8,618 nt of DNA from Lachnospiraceae bacterium (GTDB lineage: Bacteria; Bacillota; Clostridia; Lachnospirales; Lachnospiraceae), in the NCBI GenBank assembly GCA_022798035.1, contig JAAWLS010000084.1:1-8618 (forward strand), read 5' to 3'. The translations under genes were made by a program, and so were the position numbers. Below are positions 1-7,001 of the stretch, in pieces (position 1 is the stretch's first letter; the number at the start of each line of letters is the position of its first letter). The notes under the pieces are model-generated. The model was not told the DNA's origin and searched no databases. It saw nothing but the letters and a program-made list of their open reading frames with translations.

Positions 1-600
1 ATTGCGGCAGCTATCGGTGCTGGAGTGGACATTGCCAAACCCTGCGGCAACATGATTGTGGATATCGGGGGAGGCACCGCTGACATTGCAGTAATTTCTC
101 TGGGAGGAACGGTAGTCAGCACCTCCATTAAGATTGCAGGGGATGATTTTGACGAAGCGATTGTCCGCTATATGAGAAAGAAACATAATCTTTTGATTGG
201 CGAGCGGACGGCTGAAGATATCAAGATAAAAATTGGAACATGTTTTCCACTGGCACAGAATGATACCATGGATGTGCGGGGACGTAATCTAGTGACAGGT
301 CTTCCCAAGACCGTGTCAGTGTCTTCTGAGGAGACAGAAGAAGCTCTGCGGGAGGCTACGCTCCAGATTGTGGAAGCAGTTCACAGTGTATTGGAGAAAA
401 CACCGCCTGAGCTGGCAGCGGATGTGGCTGACAGAGGAATTATTCTGACAGGCGGCGGCGCTCTTCTTCGGGGATTGGAGGAATTGATAGAGGACAGAAC
501 CGGAATCAATACCATGACTGCTGAGGAGCCGATGACCTGCGTGGCAATCGGAACAGGAAAATATGTAGAGTTCCTGGCGGGCAGGAGAGACGATGATTAA
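1..600 (+). CDS. mbl: MreB/Mbl-family bacterial actin, 5' end missing
   Basis: This is a filament-forming bacterial actin that guides peptidoglycan synthesis along the lateral wall from the inner membrane face. The reading frame is open from base 1, so the gene begins upstream and 199 residues are visible. The family is about 330-345 residues, so roughly the first 140 are missing. Visible motifs are the actin phosphate-2 loop D-I-G-G-G-T at visible residues 21-26, the I-G-E-R-T-A-E-D-I-K stretch typical of MreB/Mbl, a T-P-P-E-L segment, and the adenosine-binding T-G-G-G-A at 150-154. The GTG at 25 lies inside the conserved fold and is not a real start. I chose Mbl over MreB because flhO/flhP-like genes follow, as in the B. 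subtilis mbl-flhO-flhP order; MreB proper usually precedes mreC. The sequence alone does not separate the two paralogues. Confidence 0.93.
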   Translation: MAAAIGAGVDIAKPCGNMIVDIGGGTADIAVISLGGTVVSTSIKIAGDDFDEAIVRYMRKKHNLLIGERTAEDIKIKIGTCFPLAQNDTMDVRGRNLVTGLPKTVSVSSEETEEALREATLQIVEAVHSVLEKTPPELAADVADRGIILTGGGALLRGLEELIEDRTGINTMTAEEPMTCVAIGTGKYVEFLAGRRDDD

Positions 601-611
601 TTTGATTCAGA

Positions 612-646
612 CTTCCAAACTGGCGGCGTACTGCGCTGCCGGGAAG
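612..646 (+). other. Stem-loop between mbl and flhO, no U-run
   Basis: Bases 622-629 pair with 633-640 (8 pairs, two of them G-T wobbles) around a 3-base loop. An outer CTTCC (612-616) can pair with GGAAG (642-646). No T-tract follows, so it does not look like an intrinsic terminator. It could be an mRNA processing or stability element, or chance. The rest of the 94-base gap holds only the flhO ribosome binding site. Confidence 0.4.
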
Positions 647-694
647 ATATAAATGTAACGAACATCATGTTATCAACACAAAGGAGCAGGTATT

Positions 695-1495
695 ATGGTA
701 AAAGGATTATATACTGCGTATACAGGGATGTTAAACCAGCAGAACAGATTAGACGTGCTGACGAACAATCTGGCAAATTCTGCTACGAACGGATTCAAAA
801 AAGAAGGGTCAACATCGCAGTCCTTCGATGAAGCTTTAGCAATCAAAATAAAAGATACCTCGGCTATGGGGCTTTCCAGGAGAATTGGAGATGTGAGCCT
901 GGGAGTCAAAATCGGTGAGTGTTATACAGATTATGGCCAGGGTTCTTTTCGTGTCACAGATAATCTTTATGACCTGGCCCTGGACGGAGATGGTTTTTTT
1001 GCAATCTCTTTTCAGAACAAAGCAGGGGAGACTTCCGTAAAATATACCAGAGATGGAGCTTTTACTGTCAATAGAGAGGGATACTTGATGACGAAAGATG
1101 GAGATTTCGTTTTGAATCAGGCGGCGGCTCAGGCAGGCAATCCCGGTCAGGATGGTTACATAAGAGTGGACCCAAATGTGGAGCTGAAAGTAGATGAGAA
1201 CGGTAATCTGTACCAGAACAATGCTCTGGTAGGCCAGGTGGGCGTTGTGGATTTTGCAGATTACAATTATCTGGCAAAGTACGGAGAGAATATGTATGAC
1301 CTGGTGGAAGGCGGGCAGGCTCAGGCCTCCGATGCAAGAGTTATCCAGGGAACGTTAGAAATGTCAAACGTAAACGTAATCTCTGAAATGGTGGAGATGA
1401 TTACCATTACCAGAGCATATGAGACAAATCAGAAAATTATTCAGTCTACGGATGAAACCATAGAGAAAGCCGTAAATAATATCGGCAAGGCATAG
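695..1495 (+). CDS. flhO: Flagellar basal-body rod/hook-family protein (FlhO/FlgF-like)
   Basis: This is a structural protein of the flagellar rod, exported by the flagellar type III apparatus and assembled between the basal body and hook. The 266 residues carry the three signatures of the FlgF/FlgG family. The N-terminal rod domain has N-N-L-A-N-S-A-T-N-G-F-K at about residues 24-35. The central D-G-D-G-F-F segment is at 97-102. The C-terminal rod domain, about 220-262, has S-N-V-N-V followed by E-M-V-E-M-I and R-A-Y-E. The usual N-T-T-G in the N-terminal signature is A-T-N-G here, a mild deviation. The ATG is supported by AAGGAG at 681-686, eight bases upstream. It precedes a second paralogue with 18 bases between them. 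By position it matches B. subtilis FlhO; many annotation pipelines would call it FlgF or FlgG. Confidence 0.93.
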   Translation: MVKGLYTAYTGMLNQQNRLDVLTNNLANSATNGFKKEGSTSQSFDEALAIKIKDTSAMGLSRRIGDVSLGVKIGECYTDYGQGSFRVTDNLYDLALDGDGFFAISFQNKAGETSVKYTRDGAFTVNREGYLMTKDGDFVLNQAAAQAGNPGQDGYIRVDPNVELKVDENGNLYQNNALVGQVGVVDFADYNYLAKYGENMYDLVEGGQAQASDARVIQGTLEMSNVNVISEMVEMITITRAYETNQKIIQSTDETIEKAVNNIGKA

Positions 1496-1513
1496 GAAGG
1501 AGTGTTATAAATT

Positions 1514-2332
1514 ATGATGAGGTCTTTGTGGTCGGCAGCGTCCGGCATGATTGCCCAGCAGACAGCAGTCGATACGATTTCCCATAATCTGGCAAATGTA
1601 AATACGACTGGTTATAAAAATGAAAAGACGGAATTTAAGTCTTTGTTATATCAAACACTGCAGACAAGAACAACTACAGCCAATGGAGAGGAGAAACCTA
1701 TCTCAGCTCAGGTTGGTCTGGGAACAAGAGTGGCAGCTGTTACTTCTAACTTTACCCAGGGTCCCATGTTAGCCAGCGAGAGCCCCACTGCTTTTGCAAT
1801 TTCCGGCGACGGTTTCTTTGCAGTGAGAGGGGCGGACGGCAACACTTATTATACCAGAAACGGCGATTTTAAGCTGAGTGTAGGCAATGATGGAAATATC
1901 ACGCTTGTGACGGCAGACGGATATCCCGTGTTAGATACCAACGGCAATCCTATTACCATGCCGGGCGGCGTAAGCAGCAGTAAAGTGCAGGTGACTTCTG
2001 AAGGAGCTTTCGGATATATAGACGGAAACGGCAATTTTGTGGATTTGAATGCTTCCCTTGGCCTGTTTCAGTTTAACAATCCGGCAGGTCTTGAGAAAAT
2101 GTCAAACAGCCTTCTGGCTGTGACAGACAACTCTGGCGAGCCGATGAATGAGGCCAACGCCGCAAATCTGGCCCGGAGCGTGATACGTCAGAAATATCTT
2201 GAAGGGTCCAATGTGCAGGTTGCAGATGAGATGGTGAATTTGATTGTAACCCAGAGAGCATATGAAATGAATTCCAAAGCAATTCAGGCTTCCGATGATA
2301 TGTTAGGCCAGGCAAATCAATTGAAACGATAA
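1514..2332 (+). CDS. flhP: Flagellar distal rod protein (FlhP/FlgG-like)
   Basis: This 272-residue protein is the second FlgF/FlgG-type paralogue of the pair, predicted to form part of the rod to which the hook attaches. It has the canonical N-terminal signature N-L-A-N-V-N-T-T-G-Y-K at residues 25-35, S-G-D-G-F-F at 97-102, and a C-terminal rod domain with S-N-V-Q-V at about 232-236 followed by Q-R-A-Y-E-M-N. The N- and C-terminal helices should form the coiled coil seen in rod and hook proteins. Two adjacent ATGs occur (1514 and 1517). The first is preferred because AAGGAG at 1497-1502 lies 11 bases away instead of 14. That site overlaps the end of the preceding gene's termination region, consistent with coupled translation. 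Of the two paralogues this one is closer to standard FlgG. Confidence 0.94.
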   Translation: MMRSLWSAASGMIAQQTAVDTISHNLANVNTTGYKNEKTEFKSLLYQTLQTRTTTANGEEKPISAQVGLGTRVAAVTSNFTQGPMLASESPTAFAISGDGFFAVRGADGNTYYTRNGDFKLSVGNDGNITLVTADGYPVLDTNGNPITMPGGVSSSKVQVTSEGAFGYIDGNGNFVDLNASLGLFQFNNPAGLEKMSNSLLAVTDNSGEPMNEANAANLARSVIRQKYLEGSNVQVADEMVNLIVTQRAYEMNSKAIQASDDMLGQANQLKR

Positions 2333-2372
2333 AATAAAACGGCTTGGAAGACAATGAGAAAGAAGGGTACAT

Positions 2373-2732
2373 ATGAGTCTTAACGTAAATGGAATAGAAT
2401 CTTTTTATAATAATTATAAGACAGACACAGCATCGAGTTCTGCCAGTAAGCTGGAGGATACGCTGAACTCAGATTTATCCACAGCCACAGAAGATGAATT
2501 GATGGATGTGTGTAAGGATTTTGAATCATATTTTATTGAGCAGATGTTCAAGGCTATGCAGAAAATGGTGCCGGAATCCAATGACAGTATTTCAGCCGCC
2601 AACAGACAGATGCAGGATTTCTACAAAGAACAGATGACTCAGAGTTTTGCAGAGCAGGCGTCAGAAAGTGGAGGACTTGGAATAGCGCAGGTTCTGTATG
2701 AACAGATGAAACGGAATTACGGTTTGGAGTAA
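2373..2732 (+). CDS. flgJ: Rod-binding protein, FlgJ N-terminal domain only
   Basis: This 119-residue protein corresponds to the rod-binding (capping/scaffold) domain of FlgJ and lacks the C-terminal peptidoglycan hydrolase domain found in enterobacterial FlgJ. The conserved core is C-K-D-F-E-S-Y-F-I-E-Q-M-F-K at residues 47-60, followed by a Q-M/F-Y-K-E-Q-M helix and a G-G-L-G-I-A segment near the C-terminus, both typical of the family. The first 35-40 residues are polar and Ser-rich and probably disordered. The ATG is preceded by AGAAGGG at 2361-2367 with a 5-base gap. It lies 40 bases after flhP and 4 bases before recD2. If this protein acts like FlgJ, wall opening for the rod must come from a separate hydrolase, which is not in this window. 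Confidence 0.9.
   Translation: MSLNVNGIESFYNNYKTDTASSSASKLEDTLNSDLSTATEDELMDVCKDFESYFIEQMFKAMQKMVPESNDSISAANRQMQDFYKEQMTQSFAEQASESGGLGIAQVLYEQMKRNYGLE
2726..2729 (+). promoter_or_regulatory. Ribosome binding site of recD2 inside flgJ
   Basis: GGAG lies seven bases before the GTG at 2737 and within the last codons of flgJ. It supports the GTG start and suggests that ribosomes finishing flgJ re-initiate on recD2. Confidence 0.6.
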
Positions 2733-2736
2733 TATT

Positions 2737-4953
2737 GTGGATACATTGTCGGGATATGTGGAACATATCGTTTATCAGAACCCAGAAAATGGATATACAG
2801 TGCTGAATTTTGTTCATGAGGAGGAAGAGACGACTTGTGTGGGAATTTTTCAAGGGGTCAGTGAGGGCGAATCTTTAGAGCTGACTGGAGAATACACCAC
2901 ACATCCTTCTTATGGCAGGCAGTTTAGAATGGTATCTTTCCAGGTGAAACCACCGGAAGATACCGTTTCTATTGAGCGGTATCTTGGCTCCGGCGCCATC
3001 AAAGGAATCGGGGCGGCTCTTGCGGCTAGAATTGTGAAAAAATTTCAGGAAGATACCTTCCGCATTATTGAGGAAGAGCCGGAACGGCTGGCAGAGGTCA
3101 AGGGAATCAGTCAGCGGAAAGCAATGGAAATTGCGGAACAGGTGGAAGGTAAAAAGGGGCAGCGCCAGGCGATGGTGTTTCTGCAGCAGTACGGCATTTC
3201 TCAGAATCTTGCCGCCAAAATTTATAAAACCTATGGTCAGGATTTGTATGGAGTTTTGAAGGAAAATCCATACCAAATGGCAGATGATATTCAAGGTGTG
3301 GGCTTTCGAATTGCGGATGAAATTGCATCCAGAGTTGGAATCCACACCGATTCTGATTTCCGCATCCGGAGCGGAATCTTGTATGCGCTGCTCCAGGCGT
3401 CTCAGGAAGGGCATACCTGTCTGCCGGCAGAGGTGCTGACAAGAAAAGCCAGCGAACTCTTGGAGGTGGAGGAAGGCCATATAGAGAAACACTATATGAA
3501 TCTCGCCATAGACAAGAAATTAGTGATAAAAGAGGTGAACAACCGCCAGCATATTTATGGAGCTTCCTATTATTATATGGAGGCAAACACGGCGTCTCTT
3601 CTGAAACAACTGGATGTCTCTTATGATATACCAGATGCCGAAATGGAAGCGCGCATTCGGAAAATTGAGGGCGAGACGGACATGGTTCTGGATGAGCTTC
3701 AGGTGGAGGCGGTGAAAGAAGCGGTGACCAATGGATTGATGGTGATAACGGGAGGACCTGGAACGGGAAAGACCACCACCATCAACACGATTATCCGTTA
3801 TTTTGAGATGGAAGGGATGGATATTTTCCTTGCGGCGCCCACGGGACGGGCGGCAAAACGGATGAGTGAGACCACTGGATTTGAGGCCAGGACCATTCAC
3901 CGGATGCTGGAATTAAACGGCGGAATGGAGGAAAATGCAGGATTTGAACGGAATGAGCAGAATCCTCTGGAAACGGATGTTATCATTATTGATGAGATGT
4001 CCATGGTAGATATTTCTTTGATGTATGCGCTTTTGCGGGCAGTGGCGGCAGGCACCCGCCTGATTTTGGTGGGAGATGTTAATCAGCTTCCCAGCGTGGG
4101 GCCGGGAAGCGTGCTGAAAGATATGATTGAGTCGGGGCAGTTTCACGTGGTACGGCTCAATAAAATTTTTCGTCAGGCAGCGCAGAGTGATATTATTGTA
4201 AACGCCCACAAAATCAACCGGGGAGAGGATGTGGTACTGGATAACAAGAGTATGGATTTCTTTTTCCTGAAAAGGTTTGATGCTGATGTGATTATCAGTG
4301 TGGTGATTCAGCTGATACAGCAGAAACTGCCGAAATTTGTGGAGGCAGAACCTTTTGATATCCAGGTGCTGACACCTATGCGTAAAGGACTGCTGGGGGT
4401 GGAGCGGGTAAATGTGATTCTGCAGCAGTATCTGAATCCGCCGGATGATTCGAAAATGGAAAGAGAGCATGGCGGCACTGTATTCCGTGAAGGTGACAAA
4501 GTCATGCAGATAAAAAATAATTATCAGCTGGAGTGGGAAATCAGGAGCAGATATGGGCTGGCCATTGATAAAGGAACAGGGATTTTCAACGGCGACACAG
4601 GAATCATACGGGGCATTCACCCTTACCAGGAAACGATGACGGTGGAATTTGATGAGGGAAGAGTGGTTGAATACGCTTTCAAACAGCTGGATGAGCTGGA
4701 GCTTGCCTATGCCATTACCATCCACAAATCTCAGGGAAGCGAATATCCGGCAGTGGTGATTCCGCTTTTGACTGGACCGAAAATGCTTATGAACCGAAAT
4801 TTGCTGTATACTGCGGTGACACGGGCTAAAAAATGTGTGACTCTGGTGGGAAATGACGCGACTTTTCAGGAAATGATTGCAAACGCCAGTGAGCAGCGGA
4901 GGTATACGGGGTTGAAAGAGAGGCTGGATGACAGACAGGAAAAATACCAGTGA
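2737..4953 (+). CDS. recD2: RecD2-type ATP-dependent 5'-3' DNA helicase
   Basis: This is a superfamily 1B helicase that unwinds DNA 5' to 3' and acts in repair and replication-fork processing without RecBC partners. The 738 residues match the usual RecD2 length. In order there is an N-terminal OB-like region (about 1-75) and helix-hairpin-helix repeats (about 84-130 with G-I-G and G-I-S turns, and about 176-203 with G-V-G-F). The first RecA-like domain has Walker A G-G-P-G-T-G-K-T at 339-346 and Walker B I-I-I-D-E at 416-420, then G-D-V-N-Q-L-P. An SH3-like insert has N-G-D-T-G at 618-622. The last helicase motif has H-K-S-Q-G-S-E at 663-669. The GTG start gives the family N-terminus M-D-T-L-S-G-Y-V. 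The long N-terminal extension before Walker A separates it from the RecBCD-type RecD. It directly follows flagellar genes, with no promoter visible between. Confidence 0.96.
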   Translation: MDTLSGYVEHIVYQNPENGYTVLNFVHEEEETTCVGIFQGVSEGESLELTGEYTTHPSYGRQFRMVSFQVKPPEDTVSIERYLGSGAIKGIGAALAARIVKKFQEDTFRIIEEEPERLAEVKGISQRKAMEIAEQVEGKKGQRQAMVFLQQYGISQNLAAKIYKTYGQDLYGVLKENPYQMADDIQGVGFRIADEIASRVGIHTDSDFRIRSGILYALLQASQEGHTCLPAEVLTRKASELLEVEEGHIEKHYMNLAIDKKLVIKEVNNRQHIYGASYYYMEANTASLLKQLDVSYDIPDAEMEARIRKIEGETDMVLDELQVEAVKEAVTNGLMVITGGPGTGKTTTINTIIRYFEMEGMDIFLAAPTGRAAKRMSETTGFEARTIHRMLELNGGMEENAGFERNEQNPLETDVIIIDEMSMVDISLMYALLRAVAAGTRLILVGDVNQLPSVGPGSVLKDMIESGQFHVVRLNKIFRQAAQSDIIVNAHKINRGEDVVLDNKSMDFFFLKRFDADVIISVVIQLIQQKLPKFVEAEPFDIQVLTPMRKGLLGVERVNVILQQYLNPPDDSKMEREHGGTVFREGDKVMQIKNNYQLEWEIRSRYGLAIDKGTGIFNGDTGIIRGIHPYQETMTVEFDEGRVVEYAFKQLDELELAYAITIHKSQGSEYPAVVIPLLTGPKMLMNRNLLYTAVTRAKKCVTLVGNDATFQEMIANASEQRRYTGLKERLDDRQEKYQ

Positions 4954-4963
4954 AGATAAAATC

Positions 4964-4992
4964 TTGCCTTTTCGCTCATTCGATGTTATACT
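4964..4992 (+). promoter_or_regulatory. Housekeeping promoter of the ABC importer, extended -10
   Basis: The -35 is TTGCCT (4964-4969, 4 of 6 to consensus). It is followed by exactly 17 bases and then TATACT (4987-4992, 5 of 6), preceded by TG one base upstream (4984-4985). This is an extended -10 sigma-A-type promoter. Transcription would start near 4999, giving a leader of about 40 bases, too short for a T-box or most riboswitches. The -35 begins 10 bases past the recD2 stop. Confidence 0.8.
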
Positions 4993-5000
4993 ATGAAGTA

Positions 5001-5021
5001 TCAACGCGTTTAAGCGCTAAA
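5001..5021 (+). promoter_or_regulatory. Candidate operator: twin CG-centred palindromes at +1
   Basis: AACGCGTT (5003-5010) is a perfect 8-base palindrome with a matching outer T/A pair (5001, 5012). A second perfect palindrome, AGCGCT (5013-5018), follows immediately. Both sit at or just after the predicted transcription start, where a repressor would block the promoter. CG-centred dyads are typical of LacI/GalR-type operators, but no regulator gene is in the window, so the assignment is weak. Confidence 0.3.
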
Positions 5022-5025
5022 GTAC

Positions 5026-5032
5026 AGGGAGG
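5026..5032 (+). promoter_or_regulatory. Ribosome binding site fixing the lipoprotein start
   Basis: AGGGAGG lies seven bases before the ATG at 5040. It selects that start over the in-frame ATG at 4950, which overlaps the end of recD2 and precedes the promoter. Confidence 0.85.
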
Positions 5033-5039
5033 AAAAATC

Positions 5040-6095
5040 ATGAAGAAAAAAATAATAGCAATGATGTTATCTATGGCCATGGCGGCCTCTTTGATGGCAG
5101 GCTGCGGCACAGTCGGCGGAGAAAAAGACAATAAGAAAACAGAGACTCAGGATTCCCAGGATGAGAATGAGACGAAAGACGAGGGAACCCAGAAGACTGA
5201 AAATGACGAAGACAAAGTATACAAAATAGGTATCTGCCAGCAGCTGGAGCATCAGGCTCTGGATGCGGCAACAGAAGGGTTCCAGGCGGCATTAAAAGAA
5301 AAATTAGGCGATAAAGTAGAATTTGACTACAAAAACGGACAGGGTGAGCAGACGAATTGTTCCTCCATCGCCACAAAATTTGCAAATGATAATGTGGATT
5401 TGATTATGGCAAATGCCACAACAGCTCTTCAGGCTTGTGCGGCAGCCACTTCAGAGATTCCGGTTGTGGGAACTTCTGTGACAGACTTTAAAGCGGCCGG
5501 AGTGGTAGAGGAGAATGACGCGCCGGGCAGAAATGTGACAGGTACCTCAGACCTTGCACCCATTGACAAACAGATTGAACTGCTGGTAAAATTAGTTCCG
5601 GATGTGAGCAAAGTGGGAATTGTATATTGTTCCGCAGAGGCAAATTCTGAGTTCCAGGCAACCAAAGCAGAAGAAGCAATGGATGCAAAAAGCATATCTT
5701 ATGAGAGATACACAGTGGCAGATTCCAACGATATTCAGCAGGTGGTGACGAAAGCAGCAGATGAGTGCGACGCACTTTATATCCCTACCGACAACACCAT
5801 GGCCGATAATATGGAGATTGTGAAAAATATCACAATTCCGGCAAAACTTCCTGTCATATGCGGCGAGGAAAATATGTGTGCCGGCGGTGGACTGGCTACT
5901 TTGAGTATTTCTTATTACAATATTGGCTACAATGCAGGAATTATGGCGTATGAGATTTTAGTGGATGGAAAGAAACCAGCAGAGATGCCGGTTCAGTATG
6001 CAGACGAAGTGACAGAAAAATACAATGCAGATGCGGCAGCCGAACTTGGATTGGAAATGCCCTCTGATATGGAAGCAATCGAAAAAGAGGAGTAA
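5040..6095 (+). CDS. ABC importer substrate-binding lipoprotein, TrpX/PF04392-like
   Basis: This is a lipid-anchored extracytoplasmic receptor that captures a small solute for the importer encoded by the next two genes. The 351 residues begin with a basic, hydrophobic signal peptide (M-K-K-K-I-I-A) and the lipobox-like M-A-G-C, with the lipidated cysteine at residue 22. Residues 23-60 form a highly charged Lys/Glu/Asp/Thr linker. The periplasmic-binding-type fold starts around Y61 (Y-K-I-G-I-C) and continues through I-P-V-V-G-T-S-V-T-D and N-V-T-G-T-S-D, then V-G-I-V-Y, then A-L-Y-I-P-T-D-N, with A-T-L-S-I-S-Y-Y-N-I-G near the end. These motifs match the ABC_sub_bind family, which includes the streptococcal TrpX tryptophan-uptake receptor. 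Family members may carry aromatic amino acids or other ligands, so the substrate is not settled. The start is set by the ribosome binding site, promoter and signal peptide. Confidence 0.9.
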   Translation: MKKKIIAMMLSMAMAASLMAGCGTVGGEKDNKKTETQDSQDENETKDEGTQKTENDEDKVYKIGICQQLEHQALDAATEGFQAALKEKLGDKVEFDYKNGQGEQTNCSSIATKFANDNVDLIMANATTALQACAAATSEIPVVGTSVTDFKAAGVVEENDAPGRNVTGTSDLAPIDKQIELLVKLVPDVSKVGIVYCSAEANSEFQATKAEEAMDAKSISYERYTVADSNDIQQVVTKAADECDALYIPTDNTMADNMEIVKNITIPAKLPVICGEENMCAGGGLATLSISYYNIGYNAGIMAYEILVDGKKPAEMPVQYADEVTEKYNADAAAELGLEMPSDMEAIEKEE

Positions 6096-6098
6096 AAA

Positions 6099-7001
6099 AT
6101 GGAAGCACTGATTAACGCACTTCCCGGTTCCGTTGCACAGGGACTTATTTGGGGAATCTTAGCAATTGGAGTATACATTACTTATAAGGTGTTAGATTAT
6201 GCAGACTTAACGGTGGATGGAAGTCTGGCCACCGGAGGGGCAGTGGCGGTGATTTGCATTACCGGCGGCATGAACCCGTATCTGGCAATGGTGATGGCCT
6301 TTGGAGCAGGAATGCTGGCAGGATTGGTGACAGGGTTGTTCCATACTGTGCTGGGTATACCGCCTATTTTGTCCGGAATCCTGACACAGTTAGGATTGTA
6401 TTCTGTAAATATGAGGATTCTCGGAAAGTCCAATCAGGCAGTCAGTGTGGACCAGTATGGTTTGATTGTGAGTCTGCGGTATATTCAGGAGGCATGTATT
6501 ACGGCAGGAATCTGCTGTATTGTCATCACAATGATTTTGTACTGGTTTTTTGGAACAGAGCTGGGAGCAGCAGTCAGAGCGACCGGATGTAATCAAAGTA
6601 TGGCGCGGGCACAGGGAATCAACACCAATGCCCAGAAAGTATTGGGACTTGTGATATCCAACGGATTGGTGGGTATTTCCGGAGCCCTGTATGCCCAGTA
6701 TCAGGGAAGCGCCGACGTCAATATGGGCAGAGGAGCCATTGTAATCGGATTGGCGGCTGTAATTATTGGAGAGGTGGTATTTAGCAAAATATTCCATAAT
6801 TTTGCACTGCGTATGCTGGCGGCGGTAATCGGAGCGATTATTTATTTTATCGTGATTGCTGTTGTGCTGCAGCTTGGACTGTCCACCAATGATTTGAAGC
6901 TGTTTTCCGCTTTGATTGTGGCGCTTTTCCTGGCAATTCCTCATTTGAAGAGCAGATATTTTGCTCAGACAGGCAGGAAGGGAGGAAAGGCCGATGCTTA
7001 A
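6099..7001 (+). CDS. ABC importer permease, BPD_transp_2 family
   Basis: This is the integral membrane subunit that forms the translocation path of the importer. The 300 residues are strongly hydrophobic with about eight or nine predicted membrane segments, for example around 13-32, 44-63 and 65-85. Hallmarks of the branched-chain/TrpY-like permeases are D-L-T-V-D-G-S at 36-42 and a cytoplasmic ATPase-contact loop at about 152-176 (G-T-E-L-G-A-A-V-R-A-T-G, then A-R-A-Q-G-I-N-T). It also has the G-A-L-Y-A-Q-Y-Q-G segment. The basic C-terminus (R-K-G-G-K) is cytoplasmic. Translation starts at an ATG three bases past the previous stop, with GAGGAG at 6087-6092 inside the previous gene. Only one permease gene is present, so the pore is presumably a homodimer. 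Confidence 0.92.
   Translation: MEALINALPGSVAQGLIWGILAIGVYITYKVLDYADLTVDGSLATGGAVAVICITGGMNPYLAMVMAFGAGMLAGLVTGLFHTVLGIPPILSGILTQLGLYSVNMRILGKSNQAVSVDQYGLIVSLRYIQEACITAGICCIVITMILYWFFGTELGAAVRATGCNQSMARAQGINTNAQKVLGLVISNGLVGISGALYAQYQGSADVNMGRGAIVIGLAAVIIGEVVFSKIFHNFALRMLAAVIGAIIYFIVIAVVLQLGLSTNDLKLFSALIVALFLAIPHLKSRYFAQTGRKGGKADA
6979..6985 (+). promoter_or_regulatory. Ribosome binding site fixing the ATPase start
   Basis: AGGGAGG lies eight bases before the ATG at 6994 and inside the permease gene. It favours that start over the TTG at 6961, which would add 11 non-conserved residues. Confidence 0.8.

Noticed and set aside
650..676. Sigma-D (flagellar) promoter before flhO
   Set aside because: A TAAA occurs at 650-653 but the bases at the -10 distance (GTTATCAA) match the GCCGATAT consensus poorly.
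3913..5004. Long open frame on the - strand (363 codons) opposite recD2
   Set aside because: recD2 on the + strand has all helicase motifs over this stretch. The antisense product is rich in His, Phe and Ser with no recognisable domain, and it lacks a convincing ribosome binding site.
4950..5039. Upstream ATG that would extend the binding protein by 30 residues
   Set aside because: It overlaps the recD2 stop, lies before the predicted promoter and would bury the lipoprotein signal peptide. The ATG at 5040 has a strong ribosome binding site.
4954..5039. T-box or other riboswitch leader for the importer
   Set aside because: The gap is 86 bases and the predicted transcript leader about 40 bases. 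No T-box core sequence is present.
6254..6592. Alternative + strand frame of 112 codons inside the permease gene
   Set aside because: It is fully contained in a clear membrane permease gene and has no recognisable domain.
6961..6993. TTG start 11 codons upstream for the ATPase
   Set aside because: The added residues are the permease tail in another frame and match no ABC family N-terminus. AGGGAGG lies eight bases before the ATG at 6994.
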